Shown: piece after piece, positions 21,339 to 30,796 of the stretch | How the letters are laid out: each line of letters begins with the position of its first letter | Position numbering within the stretch: the first letter of the stretch is position 1 | NCBI RefSeq assembly: GCF_022846615.1 | Contig: NZ_AP025637.1 | Coordinates: 2,567,001-2,631,000, forward strand | Reading direction: 5' to 3' | Length of the DNA stretch: 64,000 nucleotides | Source of the DNA: Roseomonas fluvialis | GTDB taxonomy: Bacteria > Pseudomonadota > Alphaproteobacteria > Acetobacterales > Acetobacteraceae | Translations under genes and position numbers: made by a program | The notes under the pieces: generated by a model | Seen by the model: the letters and a program-made list of their open reading frames with translations, nothing else | Told to the model about the DNA's origin: nothing | Databases searched by the model: none

Positions 21339-22555
21339 CGGTCGATCTCCCCGAACACGACATCCAGCGAGCCGATCACCGCCACCGCGTCGGCCAGCAT
21401 GTGCCCCTTCGACAGCACTTCCATCGCCTGCAGATGCGCGTATCCCGGCGCGCGGATCTTGCAGCGGTACGGCTTGTTGGTGCCGTCCGCGACCAGATAC
21501 ACGCCGAACTCGCCCTTCGGCGCCTCGGTCACGGTGTAGGTGCTGCCGGCGGGCACGTGATAGCCCTCGGTATAGAGCTTGAAGTGATGGATCAGCGCTT
21601 CCATCGACCGCTTCATCTCACCACGCGACGGCGGCGCGATCTTGTTGTCCAGCACCTTCACCGGGCCGGGCTTCATCTGCGCCAGGCACTGCTCGATGAT
21701 GCGCAGCGACTGCCGCATCTCGAGCATCCGCACCAGATAGCGGTCGTAGCAATCGCCGCGGGTGCCGACCGGCACGTCGAATTCCATGCGGTCATACACG
21801 TCATAGGGCTGCGACTTCCGCAGATCCCACGCGCAGCCTGACGCGCGCAGGCAGGGGCCGGAGAAGCCCCACTCCATCGCCTGCTCCGCCGTCATCACGC
21901 CGATATCGACGGTGCGCTGCTTGAAAATGCGGTTCTCCGTCAGCAGCGTCGCGAGGTCGTCGATGAAGGCGGGGAACTTGCGCGCCCAGTCAGCGATGCG
22001 CTCCTCCAGCCCCGGCGGCAGGTCCTTCGCGACACCACCCGGCCGGAAGTAGTTGGCATGGTAGTGGCTGCCCGACACCTGCTCGTAGAATTCAAGCAGC
22101 GTCTCGCGCTGCTCGAAGCCCCACAGCGCCGGCGTGATGGCGCCGCAATCCAGCGCATAGGTCGTGATGTTCAGCAGGTGGTTCAGCACCCGCGTCACCT
22201 CGGCAAACAGCACGCGGATATACTGCGCACGCTCCGGCACCTCGATCCCCAGCAGACGTTCCGTCGCCAGTGCGAAGGGGTGCTCCATGCACATCGGGCT
22301 GACGTAATCGAGGCGGTCGAAATACGGCAGCGCCTGGATGTAGGTCTTGTGCTCGATCAGCTTCTCGGTGCCGCGATGCAGCAGGCCGATATGCGGGTCG
22401 GCGCGCTCGACGATCTCGCCCTTCATCTCGAGGATCAGGCGCAGCACGCCATGCGCGGCCGGGTGCTGCGGGCCGAAATTGATGGTGTGGCTCTCGACCT
22501 CGATGCTGCGCTTGACCGTCTCGACGGGCGCGTCACCGATCAGGGGCTGGCTCAT
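21335..22555 (-). CDS. nuoD: NADH-quinone oxidoreductase subunit D
   Basis: A 406-aa, 49-kDa-type subunit, related to the hydrogenase large subunit, forming the quinone site with Nuo[10 protein letters not shown] near residue 35 and [12 protein letters not shown] near 62 hold the quinone-binding histidine region. NuoC and NuoD are separate genes here, not fused as in E. coli. ATG 22555 overlaps the nuoC stop (ATGA). Confidence 0.96.
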   Translation of the reverse strand: MSQPLIGDAPVETVKRSIEVESHTINFGPQHPAAHGVLRLILEMKGEIVERADPHIGLLHRGTEKLIEHKTYIQALPYFDRLDYVSPMCMEHPFALATERLLGIEVPERAQYIRVLFAEVTRVLNHLLNITTYALDCGAITPALWGFEQRETLLEFYEQVSGSHYHANYFRPGGVAKDLPPGLEERIADWARKFPAFIDDLATLLTENRIFKQRTVDIGVMTAEQAMEWGFSGPCLRASGCAWDLRKSQPYDVYDRMEFDVPVGTRGDCYDRYLVRMLEMRQSLRIIEQCLAQMKPGPVKVLDNKIAPPSRGEMKRSMEALIHHFKLYTEGYHVPAGSTYTVTEAPKGEFGVYLVADGTNKPYRCKIRAPGYAHLQAMEVLSKGHMLADAVAVIGSLDVVFGEIDR

Positions 22556-23214
22556 GCCGGGCCCTCCAGGCGGTTGAGGTGGATCTTCTCGTCGCCCGGG
22601 AGCGTGGTCATGCCTTCCCAAGGGCTCAGGTAGTCGAAGTTGCGGAATTCCTGCGCGAGCTGCACCGGGCCATAGGCCACGCGCTTCAGTTCCTCGTCGT
22701 AGCGCAGCTCGACGAAGCCGGTCAGCGGGAAGTCCTTGCGCAGCGGGTGGCCTTCAAAGCCGTAGTCGGTCAACAGGCGGCGCAGGTCGACCTGGCCGGC
22801 GAAGACCACGCCGTACATGTCCCACGTCTCACGCTCGTACCAGGTGGCACTCGCGTAGATGCCGGCGATCGAGGGGACCGGCGAATCGGCGTCGGTGGTG
22901 ACCACCACGCGCAGCCGTTGATTATGCGCGAGGCTGAGCAGGTTATAGACCACCTCGAATCGCTCGGCCCGCTCAGGCCAGTCGACGCCGCAGATGTCCA
23001 TGCACTGTTCGAACGCGAAGCGCGGGTCGTCGCGCAGCAGCGTCATCAGCACGGGTAGCGCGTTGCGCTGCGCATGCAGCACAAGTTCCGCGCCACGCAG
23101 GATCGACACATCCGTGACGATACCGCCAGCGGCCGCCGCGATGGCGGCCCCCAGAGCGCGCAGCGGGTTCTCGGGCGCGGCCGGTTCGGCCGCCGCGATC
23201 TCGTTCTCAGCCAC
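22552..23214 (-). CDS. nuoC: NADH-quinone oxidoreductase subunit C
   Basis: A 220-aa, 30-kDa-type subunit of the peripheral arm. Typical blocks are [32 protein letters not shown] and [20 protein letters not shown] 23214 overlaps the nuoB stop by 8 bases; the upstream extension in frame lies inside nuoB. Confidence 0.94.
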   Translation of the reverse strand: MAENEIAAAEPAAPENPLRALGAAIAAAAGGIVTDVSILRGAELVLHAQRNALPVLMTLLRDDPRFAFEQCMDICGVDWPERAERFEVVYNLLSLAHNQRLRVVVTTDADSPVPSIAGIYASATWYERETWDMYGVVFAGQVDLRRLLTDYGFEGHPLRKDFPLTGFVELRYDEELKRVAYGPVQLAQEFRNFDYLSPWEGMTTLPGDEKIHLNRLEGPA

Positions 23215-23761
23215 GAAGGATGGTCCCCGTTCGGCGGATTTTCTTCTGCAGCTGCAGGATGCCGTAGACCAGCGCCTCGGCCGTCGGCGGGCAGCCCGGC
23301 ACGTACACATCCACAGGCACGATGCGATCGCAGCCGCGCACCACGCTGTAGGAATAGTGATAGTAGCCGCCGCCGTTCGCGCAGGACCCCATGCTGATCA
23401 CCCAGCGCGGCTCGCTCATCTGGTCGTAGACCTTGCGCAGCGCGGGGGCCATCTTGTTGGTCAGCGTGCCGGCCACGATCATCACGTCCGACTGCCGCGG
23501 CGACCCGCGCGGGATGATGCCGAACCGGTCGAGGTCGTAGCGCGCCATGTAGGCGTGGATCATCGGTACCGCGCAGCACGCGAGCCCGAAGGTCATCGGC
23601 CACAGCGAACCGGTGCGCGCCCAGTTCACCACCTTGTCGATGTTCGCGACGACGAAGCCCTTGTCCTGCATCTCGTCCGTGACGCGGCCGATCACCGCAT
23701 CCTGCGCAGCACCGGGGGCCAGCGCGTCCTTGTTCCAGGCGATGTCGTTGGCGCTGTTCAT
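23207..23761 (-). CDS. nuoB: NADH-quinone oxidoreductase subunit B
   Basis: A 184-aa subunit carrying the terminal cluster N2. The cysteine motifs [20 protein letters not shown] and [14 protein letters not shown] are all present. ATG 23761 was chosen; a GTG at 23773 overlapping the nuoA stop (GTGA) would add four residues and is also possible. Confidence 0.95.
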   Translation of the reverse strand: MNSANDIAWNKDALAPGAAQDAVIGRVTDEMQDKGFVVANIDKVVNWARTGSLWPMTFGLACCAVPMIHAYMARYDLDRFGIIPRGSPRQSDVMIVAGTLTNKMAPALRKVYDQMSEPRWVISMGSCANGGGYYHYSYSVVRGCDRIVPVDVYVPGCPPTAEALVYGILQLQKKIRRTGTILRG

Positions 23762-23769
23762 GGGCCGCG

Positions 23770-24138
23770 TCACTCCCAGTCCAGGGCGCCTTTGCGCCAC
23801 TCGTAGACGAAGCCCACCGTGAGCACGAACAGGAAGCCCATCATCGAGCAGAACCCCAGCCAGCCTATGTCCCCAAGTGCGATCGCCCAGGGAAACAGGA
23901 AGGCCACTTCCAGGTCGAAAATGATGAACAGGATCGCGACCAGGTAGAACCGCACGTCGAAGCGCCGGCGCGTGTCGTCGAAGGGTGCGAAGCCGCATTC
24001 ATAGGCCGAGAGCTTCTCGGCATAGGGTTTCTGTTTCGCCGCGAGGAAAGCGCCGCCCACCATGGCGATGGCAATTCCCGCCGCGATGCCCAGGAAGACG
24101 AGCACCGGAAAATACGCGGCCAGCAGCGGCTCGGTCAT
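23770..24138 (-). CDS. nuoA: NADH-quinone oxidoreductase subunit A
   Basis: A 122-aa, three-helix membrane subunit and first gene of the fourteen-gene complex I cluster. It has the conserved [23 protein letters not shown] loop (two pieces) and the acidic helix [15 protein letters not shown]. Start ATG 24138; a possible promoter lies about 100 bp upstream. Confidence 0.96.
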   Translation of the reverse strand: MTEPLLAAYFPVLVFLGIAAGIAIAMVGGAFLAAKQKPYAEKLSAYECGFAPFDDTRRRFDVRFYLVAILFIIFDLEVAFLFPWAIALGDIGWLGFCSMMGFLFVLTVGFVYEWRKGALDWE

Positions 24139-24241
24139 CTCAACCTCAACTCCCCTGCCCTGTTCCGGGCATGCGGCTGCTACGCCTGGGCTTTTGCCGC
24201 AGCGCAGCGCGGGCGGACATTAGCCGCCCTTGGGACGCTCC

Positions 24242-24269
24242 GCCATAGGTCGCGGCGTCCCGTTTTCAA
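24242..24269 (-). promoter_or_regulatory. Possible sigma-70-type promoter of the nuo cluster
   Basis: TTGAAA (24269-24264), 16-bp spacer, TATGGC (24247-24242), in the 218-bp gap between tRNA-Asp and nuoA. It would give a leader of about 95-100 nt. Confidence 0.4.
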
Positions 24270-24304
24270 GCATTCTCGTTACGATGGGCTGGGTGCAGAT
24301 GCGA

Positions 24305-24337
24305 CAGCGGCGCCGGGCTTGTGCCGCGGCGCCGCTG
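24305..24337 (-). terminator. Strong hairpin after tRNA-Asp
   Basis: Perfect 11-bp inverted repeat (24337-24327 with 24315-24305, arm CAGCGGCGCCG) and 11-base loop, about 20 bp past the tRNA-Asp 3' end. No U tract follows, so termination is uncertain. Confidence 0.4.
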
Positions 24338-24356
24338 TTCGATCGCTTCTGTCGCG

Positions 24357-24433
<77 letters not shown>

Positions 24434-24566
24434 TCGCGACAGGTGGCGGGGGATACGGGGTGGGACGGGTTTCGTCAAGCGGGGTTGCACGGCGGTGTTG
24501 TGCCGGATGGTTGGCCGCGCCGCGACGCGGTGCGTCGCCGGTCGCTTCTCTCTGCACTCCGGGGGG

Positions 24567-24610
24567 ATTCATCGCGTCGCACGCCGCCCGCGGCGTGCGA
24601 CGCGATGAAT
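24567..24610. repeat. 21-bp perfect inverted repeat abutting tRNA-Val(TAC)
   Basis: Arms 24567-24587 and 24590-24610 are exact complements over 21 bp with only two bases between them; the outer ends read ATTCATCGCG. On the minus strand it begins on the tRNA discriminator base, exactly where CCA would be encoded. A shorter 7-bp inverted repeat with the shared GCGTCGC core lies at 24522-24538. It could be a U-less terminator or a REP/MITE-like element. Confidence 0.85.
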
Positions 24611-24682
24611 GGGCGCTGACGGGATCGAACCGCCGACATCCTGCGTGTAAAGCAGGCGCTCTACCAGCTGAGCTAAGCGCCC
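24610..24682 (-). tRNA. tRNA-Val (TAC)
   Basis: Acceptor GGGCGCT/AGCGCCC, D arm GCTC..GAGC, anticodon stem CCTGC/GCAGG with loop TTTACAC (anticodon TAC), T arm with GGTTCGATCC. Discriminator A. CCA is not encoded, unlike the other three tRNAs in the window; the sequence goes straight into a long palindrome. Confidence 0.96.
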
Positions 24683-24751
24683 CCAGCCGCTCCCGTAGCG
24701 CAGTCGCGTGCGCCGCGCGAGAGCGCGATTCGCGCCATGCCGCAAACACGA

Positions 24752-24777
24752 AGGGCCGGCCCTCGCGGACCGGCCCT
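24752..24777 (-). terminator. Probable terminator of the HU gene
   Basis: 8-bp stem AGGGCCGG/CCGGCCCT (24777-24770 with 24759-24752), 10-base loop, followed on the minus strand by TCGTGTTTG, 30 bp after the HU stop. The U tail is weak. Confidence 0.55.
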
Positions 24778-24806
24778 CCTTGTGAACACTGCCGAAGCCG
24801 GCGTGA

Positions 24807-25082
24807 TCAGTTCACGGCGTCCTTCAGGCCCTTGCCGGCCTTGAAGCGCACGGTCGTGCTGGCGGGGATCTTGATCTCCTCGCCGGTGCGCGGATTGCGG
24901 CCCTTGCCGGCCTTGCGCTTGGAGGTCGAGAAGGTGCCGAAGCCGACCAGGCGAACCTCGCCGCCCTTCTTCGACAGCGCCTTTTCGATCGCGGTAAACA
25001 CCGCGTCCACGACGTCGCCCGTCTTCGCCTTCGGCAGATCGGTCGCCTCGGCGACGGCGGCGATGAGGTCCTGCTTGTTCAC
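24807..25082 (-). CDS. hupB: DNA-binding protein HU
   Basis: A 91-aa nucleoid protein that bends DNA without sequence preference. It has the HU helical dimer region (NKQDLIAAVAEATDLPKAK), the GFGTFSTSKRKAGKGRNPRTG beta-arm block (two pieces) and the KIPASTTVRFKAGKGLK end. GTG 25082 follows GGAGG by about 8 bases; longer frames give low-complexity sequence. It follows lon on the same strand, the usual alphaproteobacterial order, but has its own likely promoter and a terminator separates the two. Confidence 0.95.
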   Translation of the reverse strand: MNKQDLIAAVAEATDLPKAKTGDVVDAVFTAIEKALSKKGGEVRLVGFGTFSTSKRKAGKGRNPRTGEEIKIPASTTVRFKAGKGLKDAVN

Positions 25083-25148
25083 TGGGGTATCCCTCCGTTG
25101 GTCCCGCGATGACAGCCGCGCGCGATTCGCCCGGCTTGGTCGGGGCGG

Positions 25149-25178
25149 AGAGTAGGAGCGCCGATTTCGCAACGTCAA
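25149..25178 (-). promoter_or_regulatory. Likely sigma-70-type promoter of the HU gene
   Basis: TTGACG (25178-25173), 18-bp spacer, TACTCT (25154-25149), about 65 bp before the GTG start and downstream of the lon terminator. Confidence 0.5.
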
Positions 25179-25266
25179 CGAGAGACCGCCCGATTCGCGG
25201 CGGAAAACCGCCATTCACGGGCTGTGATGCGGCAAAACTGCAACGCTTCCCTCGGTTTTCCACAAG

Positions 25267-25300
25267 AAACCCCGGCGAAGCCACGCTCCGCCGGGGTTTT
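25267..25300 (-). terminator. Terminator of lon
   Basis: 8-bp stem CCCCGGCG/CGCCGGGG (25296-25289 with 25277-25270) followed on the minus strand by TTTCTTG, 30 bp after the lon stop. A T run also follows on the plus strand, so it is symmetrical. Confidence 0.75.
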
Positions 25301-25326
25301 TCGGGCACCGAAGTGTGAACGAAACG

Positions 25327-27732
25327 TCAGTGCGGCAGCACGGTCCCCACGCTGCCCTGCTCCGGCCCGCGCGGCGCCGGGGTCTCCTCCGGCTCCTCCC
25401 AGACGATCGGCTCGGGCTTCTTCACCAGGGCACGCTGGATCACCTCGTCGACGTGGGAGACCACGACCAGCTCGAGGTTCTTCTTCACGTTGTCCGGGAT
25501 CTCCGCGAGGTCCTTCTCGTTGTCCTTCGGGATGAACACGGTCTTGATGCCCGCGCGCAGCGCGGCCAGCAGCTTCTCCTTCAGACCGCCGATCGGCAGC
25601 ACACGCCCGCGCAGCGTGATCTCGCCCGTCATGGCGATGTCGCGCCGCACCGGAATGCCCGTGAGCACCGACACGATCGACGTCGCCATCGCGATGCCCG
25701 CCGACGGACCATCCTTCGGCGTCGCACCTTCCGGCACGTGCACGTGGATGTCGCGCTTCTCGAACATCGTCGGCTTGAGGCCAAAGGTGGTCGAGCGCGA
25801 CCGCACATAGGACATCGCGGCGGACACGCTCTCCTGCATCACGTCGCCGAGCTTGCCGGTCGTCTTCACGTTGCCCTTGCCGGGCACCATCACGCTCTCG
25901 ATGGTCAGGATCTCCCCGCCCACCTCGGTCCAGGCCAGGCCGGTGACGACACCGACCATGTCCTCGGCCTCGGCCTCGCCGTAGCGGAACTTCCGCACGC
26001 CGGCGAACTTCTCGAGGTTGCGCGCTGTGATCGCGACCTTCTTCGACTTCTTGGAGACGATCTCCTTAACCGCCTTGCGCGCCAGGCCCGCGATCTCGCG
26101 TTCCAGGTTCCGGACGCCGGCCTCGCGCGTGTAGTAGCGCACCAGGTCGCGGATCGCTTCCTCGGACAACGACCACTCCGTCGGCTTCAGCCCGTTCGCC
26201 TCGCTCACCTTCTTCATCAGGTGGCGCTTGGCGATCTCGATCTTCTCATCCTCGGTGTAGCCGGGGATGCGGATGATCTCCATGCGATCGAGCAGCGGCT
26301 GCGGCATGCGCAGGCTGTTCGCGGTGGTCACGAACATCACGTCCGAGAGGTCGTAGTCGACTTCCAGGTAGTGGTCGGCGAAGGTGCTGTTCTGCTCCGG
26401 ATCCAGCACCTCGAGCAGCGCGGACGACGGGTCCCCGCGCCAATCGGCGCCGAGCTTGTCGATCTCATCGAGCAGGAACAGCGGGTTGCTGGTCTTGGCC
26501 TTCTTCATCCCCTGGATGACCTTGCCCGGCATCGAGCCGATATAGGTCCGGCGATGGCCGCGCACCTCGGCCTCGTCGCGCACACCGCCCAGCGACATGC
26601 GCACGAAATTGCGCCCCGTCGCCTTCGCGATGGACTTGCCGAGCGAGGTCTTGCCCACGCCCGGCGGTCCCACCAGGCACAGGATCGGCCCGCGAATCTT
26701 CGGGCTGCGCGACTGCACCGCCAGGTACTCGATGATGCGTTCCTTGACCTTCTCCAGGCCGTAGTGGTCGGCCTCGAGCACGCCCTCGGCCACCGTGATG
26801 TCGTTGCGCACCTTCGAGCGCTTCTTCCACGGGATCGACAGCATCCAGTCGAGGTAGTTGCGCACCACCGTCGCCTCGGCGGACATGGGCGACATGGTGC
26901 GGAGCTTCTTGAGCTCCTGCAGCGCCTTCTCGCGCGCTTCCTTCGACAGCTTGGTGGCCTTGATGCGGGCTTCCAGCTCGGCCGCCTCGTCCTTGCCGTC
27001 CTCGCCTTCGCCGAGCTCCTTCTGGATCGCCTTGAGCTGCTCGTTCAGGTAGTATTCGCGCTGCGTCTTCTCCATCTGCCGCTTCACGCGGTTGCGGATG
27101 CGCTTCTCCACCTGCAGCACGCCGATCTCGCCCTCCATGTGGGCAAAGACGCGCTCGAGCCGCGCGGTGACGGACGGCGTCTCCAGCAGCTCCTGCTTCT
27201 CGGGAATCTTGAGGCCCAGATGCGAGGCCACGGTGTCAGCGAGCTTCGCCGGCTCCTCGATCTGGTTGATCGAGACCAGCACCTCGGGCGCGATTTTCTT
27301 GTTGAGCTTGATGTACTGCTCGAACTGCGAGACCACGGTGCGCGCCAGCGCCTCGGCCTCGCGCGCTTCGGTGGTCGTCTCTTCGACCACTTCGGCGAAG
27401 GCCTCGAAGTAATTCGCGGTTTCCTTGAACGCGGCGATCTTGGCGCGGCGGCCGCCCTCGACCAGCACCTTCACCGTGCCGTCGGGCAGCTTCAGCAGCT
27501 GCAGCACCGTCGAAACGGTGCCGACCTGGTACAGGTCGTCCGCGCCCGGGTCGTCCTGCGCCGCGTTCTTCTGGGCGACAAGCAGGATCTGCTTGTCCTC
27601 CTTCATCACCGCTTCCAGGGCGCGCACGGATTTCTCGCGGCCAACGAACAGCGGGACGATCATGTGCGGGAACACCACGATGTCCCTCAAGGGGAGCACC
27701 GGGAGGAGTTCGCCGCGGATGGTATCCGTCAT
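25327..27732 (-). CDS. lon: ATP-dependent protease Lon
   Basis: An 801-aa cytoplasmic AAA+ serine protease degrading misfolded and regulatory proteins. The N-terminal substrate domain ([23 protein letters not shown]) is followed by a coiled-coil region, Walker [10 protein letters not shown] near residue 350, Walker [12 protein letters not shown], and the C-terminal protease domain with the Ser in PKDGPSAG and the Lys in [17 protein letters not shown] 27732 has GAGG 5 bases upstream. The gene is flanked by clpX and HU as in most alphaproteobacteria. A heat-shock-like promoter lies upstream. Confidence 0.97.
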   Translation of the reverse strand: MTDTIRGELLPVLPLRDIVVFPHMIVPLFVGREKSVRALEAVMKEDKQILLVAQKNAAQDDPGADDLYQVGTVSTVLQLLKLPDGTVKVLVEGGRRAKIAAFKETANYFEAFAEVVEETTTEAREAEALARTVVSQFEQYIKLNKKIAPEVLVSINQIEEPAKLADTVASHLGLKIPEKQELLETPSVTARLERVFAHMEGEIGVLQVEKRIRNRVKRQMEKTQREYYLNEQLKAIQKELGEGEDGKDEAAELEARIKATKLSKEAREKALQELKKLRTMSPMSAEATVVRNYLDWMLSIPWKKRSKVRNDITVAEGVLEADHYGLEKVKERIIEYLAVQSRSPKIRGPILCLVGPPGVGKTSLGKSIAKATGRNFVRMSLGGVRDEAEVRGHRRTYIGSMPGKVIQGMKKAKTSNPLFLLDEIDKLGADWRGDPSSALLEVLDPEQNSTFADHYLEVDYDLSDVMFVTTANSLRMPQPLLDRMEIIRIPGYTEDEKIEIAKRHLMKKVSEANGLKPTEWSLSEEAIRDLVRYYTREAGVRNLEREIAGLARKAVKEIVSKKSKKVAITARNLEKFAGVRKFRYGEAEAEDMVGVVTGLAWTEVGGEILTIESVMVPGKGNVKTTGKLGDVMQESVSAAMSYVRSRSTTFGLKPTMFEKRDIHVHVPEGATPKDGPSAGIAMATSIVSVLTGIPVRRDIAMTGEITLRGRVLPIGGLKEKLLAALRAGIKTVFIPKDNEKDLAEIPDNVKKNLELVVVSHVDEVIQRALVKKPEPIVWEEPEETPAPRGPEQGSVGTVLPH

Positions 27733-27806
27733 GTGACCTCACAGTGGACAGTCGGCACCCGGCCCGCCCAAAGGCGGCACGGGCGGGGCGCCACGGTATC
27801 TCCCGG

Positions 27807-27835
27807 ATGTGGGGGGGCCGCGGCACCCGCTCAAG
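27807..27835 (-). promoter_or_regulatory. Candidate RpoH (heat-shock sigma) promoter of lon
   Basis: CTTGAGC (27835 downward) and CCCCACAT (27814-27807) with a 14-bp spacer resemble the sigma-32 consensus CTTGAAA / CCCCATNT. It lies in the 133-bp clpX-lon gap, and the -35 is part of a 12-bp perfect palindrome (27831-27842, centre AGATCT). Lon is a known heat-shock regulon member. Confidence 0.42.
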
Positions 27836-27865
27836 ATCTTGACGGGGCGCGCACGCCCCGCTGCA

Positions 27866-29122
27866 TCAGGCGGAGGTCTGCTCCGCCGGCCGTTCCCCGT
27901 AGATGAACAGCGGCTGGGCGCGGCTTTCCGCGACCTCGCGGTTCACCACGACCTCCTCGACCGATTCCAGGCCGGGAAGGTCAAACATGGTCGACAGCAG
28001 GATGGCTTCCATGATGGACCGCAGCCCGCGCGCGCCGGTCTTGCGCTGGATGGCCCGCGTCGCGACGGCCTTCAGCGCGTCCTCGGTGAAGGTGAGCTTC
28101 GCCCCCTCCATCTCGAACAGCCGGGCATATTGTTTGACCAGCGCGTTCTTGGGCTTGGTCAGGATCTCGATCAGCGCCTTCTCGTCCAGGTCGTCGAGCG
28201 TGGCCACGACCGGCAGGCGGCCGATGAATTCCGGGATCAGGCCGAACTTCAGCAAATCCTCGGGCTCGACCTCGCGCAGGATCTGGCCGGTGCGGCGTTC
28301 GTCGGGGTCGCGCACCTCGGCACCGTAGCCGATGCCCGAACCCTTGCCGCGCTGGCCGATGATGCGCTCGAGGCCCGCGAAGGCGCCGCCGCAGATGAAC
28401 AGGATGTTCGACGTATCGACCTGCAGGAATTCCTGCTGCGGATGCTTGCGCCCGCCCTGCGGCGGCACCGAGGCGACGGTGCCTTCCATGATCTTCAGCA
28501 GCGCCTGCTGCACGCCCTCCCCGCTCACGTCGCGGGTGATGGACGGGTTGTCCGACTTGCGCGAGATCTTGTCGACCTCGTCGATGTAGACGATGCCGCG
28601 CTGCGCGCGCTCCACGTTGTAGTCGGCGGCCTGCAGCAGCTTGAGGATGATGTTCTCGACATCCTCGCCGACGTAGCCGGCCTCGGTCAGCGTCGTGGCA
28701 TCCGCCATGGTGAAAGGCACGTCCAGGATACGCGCCAGCGTCTGTGCCAGCAGCGTCTTGCCCGACCCGGTCGGCCCGACCAGCATGATGTTCGATTTTG
28801 CGATCTCGATGTCGGGGTTCTTCCCGCCATGCGCCAGCCGCTTGTAATGGTTGTGCACCGCGACGCTCAGGACCTTCTTCGCGTGGTCCTGCCCGATCAC
28901 GTAGTCATCCAGGACCTTGCAGATTTCCTTGGGCGTCGGCACCCCGTCGCGCGACTTCACCAGCGTGGTCTTGTGTTCCTCGCGGATGATGTCCATGCAC
29001 AGTTCGACGCATTCGTCGCAGATGAACACCGTCGGGCCCGCAATGAGCTTGCGGACCTCGTGCTGGGACTTGCCGCAGAACGAGCAGTAGAGGGTGTTCT
29101 TGGAATCGCCGGACTTGCTCAT
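27866..29122 (-). CDS. clpX: ATP-dependent Clp protease ATP-binding subunit ClpX
   Basis: A 418-aa AAA+ unfoldase that feeds substrates to ClpP. The zinc domain has Cys 13, 16, 35 and 38. Walker A GPTGSGKT is near residue 120, the pore loop GYVG follows, and Walker B is IVYIDEVDK. The ClpP-docking loop, usually Ile-Gly-Phe, reads [10 protein letters not shown] here, so the Phe is a Tyr. ATG 29122 has GGAG upstream. It is 111 bp from clpP, with two hairpins between. A short U-less hairpin (27844-27859) follows its stop codon. Confidence 0.97.
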   Translation of the reverse strand: MSKSGDSKNTLYCSFCGKSQHEVRKLIAGPTVFICDECVELCMDIIREEHKTTLVKSRDGVPTPKEICKVLDDYVIGQDHAKKVLSVAVHNHYKRLAHGGKNPDIEIAKSNIMLVGPTGSGKTLLAQTLARILDVPFTMADATTLTEAGYVGEDVENIILKLLQAADYNVERAQRGIVYIDEVDKISRKSDNPSITRDVSGEGVQQALLKIMEGTVASVPPQGGRKHPQQEFLQVDTSNILFICGGAFAGLERIIGQRGKGSGIGYGAEVRDPDERRTGQILREVEPEDLLKFGLIPEFIGRLPVVATLDDLDEKALIEILTKPKNALVKQYARLFEMEGAKLTFTEDALKAVATRAIQRKTGARGLRSIMEAILLSTMFDLPGLESVEEVVVNREVAESRAQPLFIYGERPAEQTSA

Positions 29123-29171
29123 GCGCTCTCCGTGTCCCCCGGAAGTGCGGGGAACTGCAACAGGAATGTAG

Positions 29172-29190
29172 CCCCCGGCCCGGCCGGGGG
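29172..29190. repeat. GC palindrome between clpP and clpX
   Basis: 9-bp arms CCCCCGGCC (29172-29180) and GGCCGGGGG (29182-29190) with a single-base centre, between the clpP terminator hairpin and the clpX start. It may be a second stem in the clpX leader. Confidence 0.6.
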
Positions 29191-29199
29191 AAAGCGAAA

Positions 29200-29226
29200 G
29201 CCGCCCGATGGCCTTCCCCGGGCGGC
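29200..29226 (-). terminator. Probable terminator after clpP
   Basis: 8-bp stem GCCGCCCG/CGGGCGGC (29226-29219 with 29207-29200), followed on the minus strand by TTTCGCTTTCC, 8 bp after the clpP stop. It may attenuate read-through into clpX. Confidence 0.6.
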
Positions 29227-29233
29227 AGCCGCA

Positions 29234-29884
29234 TCACGCCTTCGTGGGTTCGGCCGAGGCCGGCATCGGGCGTTCCTCGACCACATGGTCCACCAGGCCG
29301 AAGTCGCGGGCCTCCTCGGCGGACATGTAGCTGTCGCGGTCGAGCTTGCGTTCGATCGCCTCGATCGGCTGGCCGGTGTGCTTCACGTAGATCTCGTTCA
29401 GCCGCTGGCGCAGCTTCAGGATCTCGCGCGCCTGGATCTCGATGTCGGTCGCCTGGCCCTGCGCGCCGCCCGAGGGCTGGTGCACCATGATCCGGCTGTT
29501 GGGCAGGGCATAGCGCTTCGACTTCGCCCCCGCGCACAGCAGCAGCGAGCCCATCGACGCCGCCTGCCCGATGCACACCGTGCTGACCGGCGAGCGGATG
29601 TACTGCATGGTGTCGTACATCGCGAGACCGGCCGAAACCACGCCGCCCGGAGAATTGATGTAGAAGGCGATATCCTTCGACGGGTTCTCGGACTCGAGAA
29701 ACAGCAGCTGAGCGCAGATCAACGAGGATACCTGGTCGAAGACTGGCCCGGTCAGGAAGATGATGCGTTCCTTCAACAGGCGCGAATAGATGTCGAACGC
29801 CCGTTCCCCGCGCGCGGTCTGCTCGATGACCATCGGCACCAGGGTGTTGTTGTAGACTTCGACAGGGTCACGATCCCTGATCAT
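29234..29884 (-). CDS. clpP: ATP-dependent Clp protease proteolytic subunit ClpP
   Basis: A 216-aa serine peptidase forming the tetradecameric chamber used with ClpX (and ClpA). The catalytic Ser110 is in GQAASMGS, His135 in MVHQPSGG, and the Asp near residue 184 in the [12 protein letters not shown] region. ATG 29884 ([17 protein letters not shown]) fits the family; a longer frame adds low-complexity residues. The trigger factor gene often found upstream is absent. Confidence 0.96.
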   Translation of the reverse strand: MIRDRDPVEVYNNTLVPMVIEQTARGERAFDIYSRLLKERIIFLTGPVFDQVSSLICAQLLFLESENPSKDIAFYINSPGGVVSAGLAMYDTMQYIRSPVSTVCIGQAASMGSLLLCAGAKSKRYALPNSRIMVHQPSGGAQGQATDIEIQAREILKLRQRLNEIYVKHTGQPIEAIERKLDRDSYMSAEEARDFGLVDHVVEERPMPASAEPTKA

Positions 29885-29997
29885 GGCTTGGTCCTTCCGT
29901 GGCGGCGGCGGCGAATCAGCCCCGTCCGCTTCGTGGCGAATGTGGGGCATCCCTGGCGGGTGCGAAAGCCCCGCCCCCCATCCTTGTGGCGCGGCGG

Positions 29998-30792
29998 TCA
30001 GCCCGGCAGGTCGAGCACCATGCCGTCATGCCCGGGCTCGACGCCCGGCGGCAGGTGGGCCCGCATCCAGCCATGATCCAGGTCGGGGCTCATATGGGTC
30101 AGCACGGTCCGCCGCGGCTTCAGGACATCCACCCATTCCAGCACCTGGTCGAGATTCGCATGCACCTTGTGCGGGCGCCGCTGGAAGCATCCCACCACCC
30201 AGGTGTCCAGGCCGTGAAGGCGCGCGAGGCTGTCCGGCGGCAGGCGTACCAGGTCGGTGGAATAGGCGAAGGCCCCGATGCGCAGCCCGAGCGTGTCCAT
30301 CACCGCATGGTCCTGGCGGAAGGTCTCCACCTGGTGCCCGGCCATCTCGACCGTCTCCCCGGGGTCGAGGCGCACGGGTTCCACCGCGGGGCGGAAGAAG
30401 TGCGGCGCGGTCGAGGGCAGAAAGGCGTAGTCGAACCGCTGCCGGAGGATCGACAGCGTGCGCTCCATCCCGAAGGCTTCGAGGGGCCGGCCGGCCAGGC
30501 GGTTCAGGATGCGGATCTCGTCCAGGCCCATCACGTGGTCGGCATGGTCGTGGGTGTACAAGATCGCATCTGCCCCCGGCACGCCGCAGGCCAGCATCTG
30601 GGTGCGCAGGTCGGGGCCGGTATCGACCAGCAGCCGCCCGGCGCCGGCACCCTCGACCAGAATGGAGGAGCGCGTGCGGCGGTTCAGCGGGTTGGCCGGG
30701 TCGCAGGCACCCCACCAGCCGCGGCCATCCTCGCCACCGATCTGCGGCACGCCACCGGAGCCGCCGCAGCCGAGGATCGTGACCTTTAACAA
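29998..30792 (-). CDS. PhnP-like metallo-beta-lactamase fold hydrolase
   Basis: A 264-aa metal-dependent hydrolase related to PhnP phosphodiesterase. It begins [19 protein letters not shown], has the metal motif [13 protein letters not shown] near residue 80, and later histidines in [10 protein letters not shown] and [10 protein letters not shown]. In alphaproteobacteria this gene regularly follows tatD, as here; its substrate is not known. The apparent start is TTG 30792, 4 bp after the tatD stop, with AAGG just upstream; no ATG fits. Confidence 0.85.
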   Translation of the reverse strand: MLKVTILGCGGSGGVPQIGGEDGRGWWGACDPANPLNRRTRSSILVEGAGAGRLLVDTGPDLRTQMLACGVPGADAILYTHDHADHVMGLDEIRILNRLAGRPLEAFGMERTLSILRQRFDYAFLPSTAPHFFRPAVEPVRLDPGETVEMAGHQVETFRQDHAVMDTLGLRIGAFAYSTDLVRLPPDSLARLHGLDTWVVGCFQRRPHKVHANLDQVLEWVDVLKPRRTVLTHMSPDLDHGWMRAHLPPGVEPGHDGMVLDLPG

Positions 30793-30796
30793 GGCC

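Noticed and set aside
25315-27906. 863-aa open frame on the plus strand
   Set aside because: Antisense to lon with leucine/histidine/arginine-rich composition; lon is fully convincing in the other strand.
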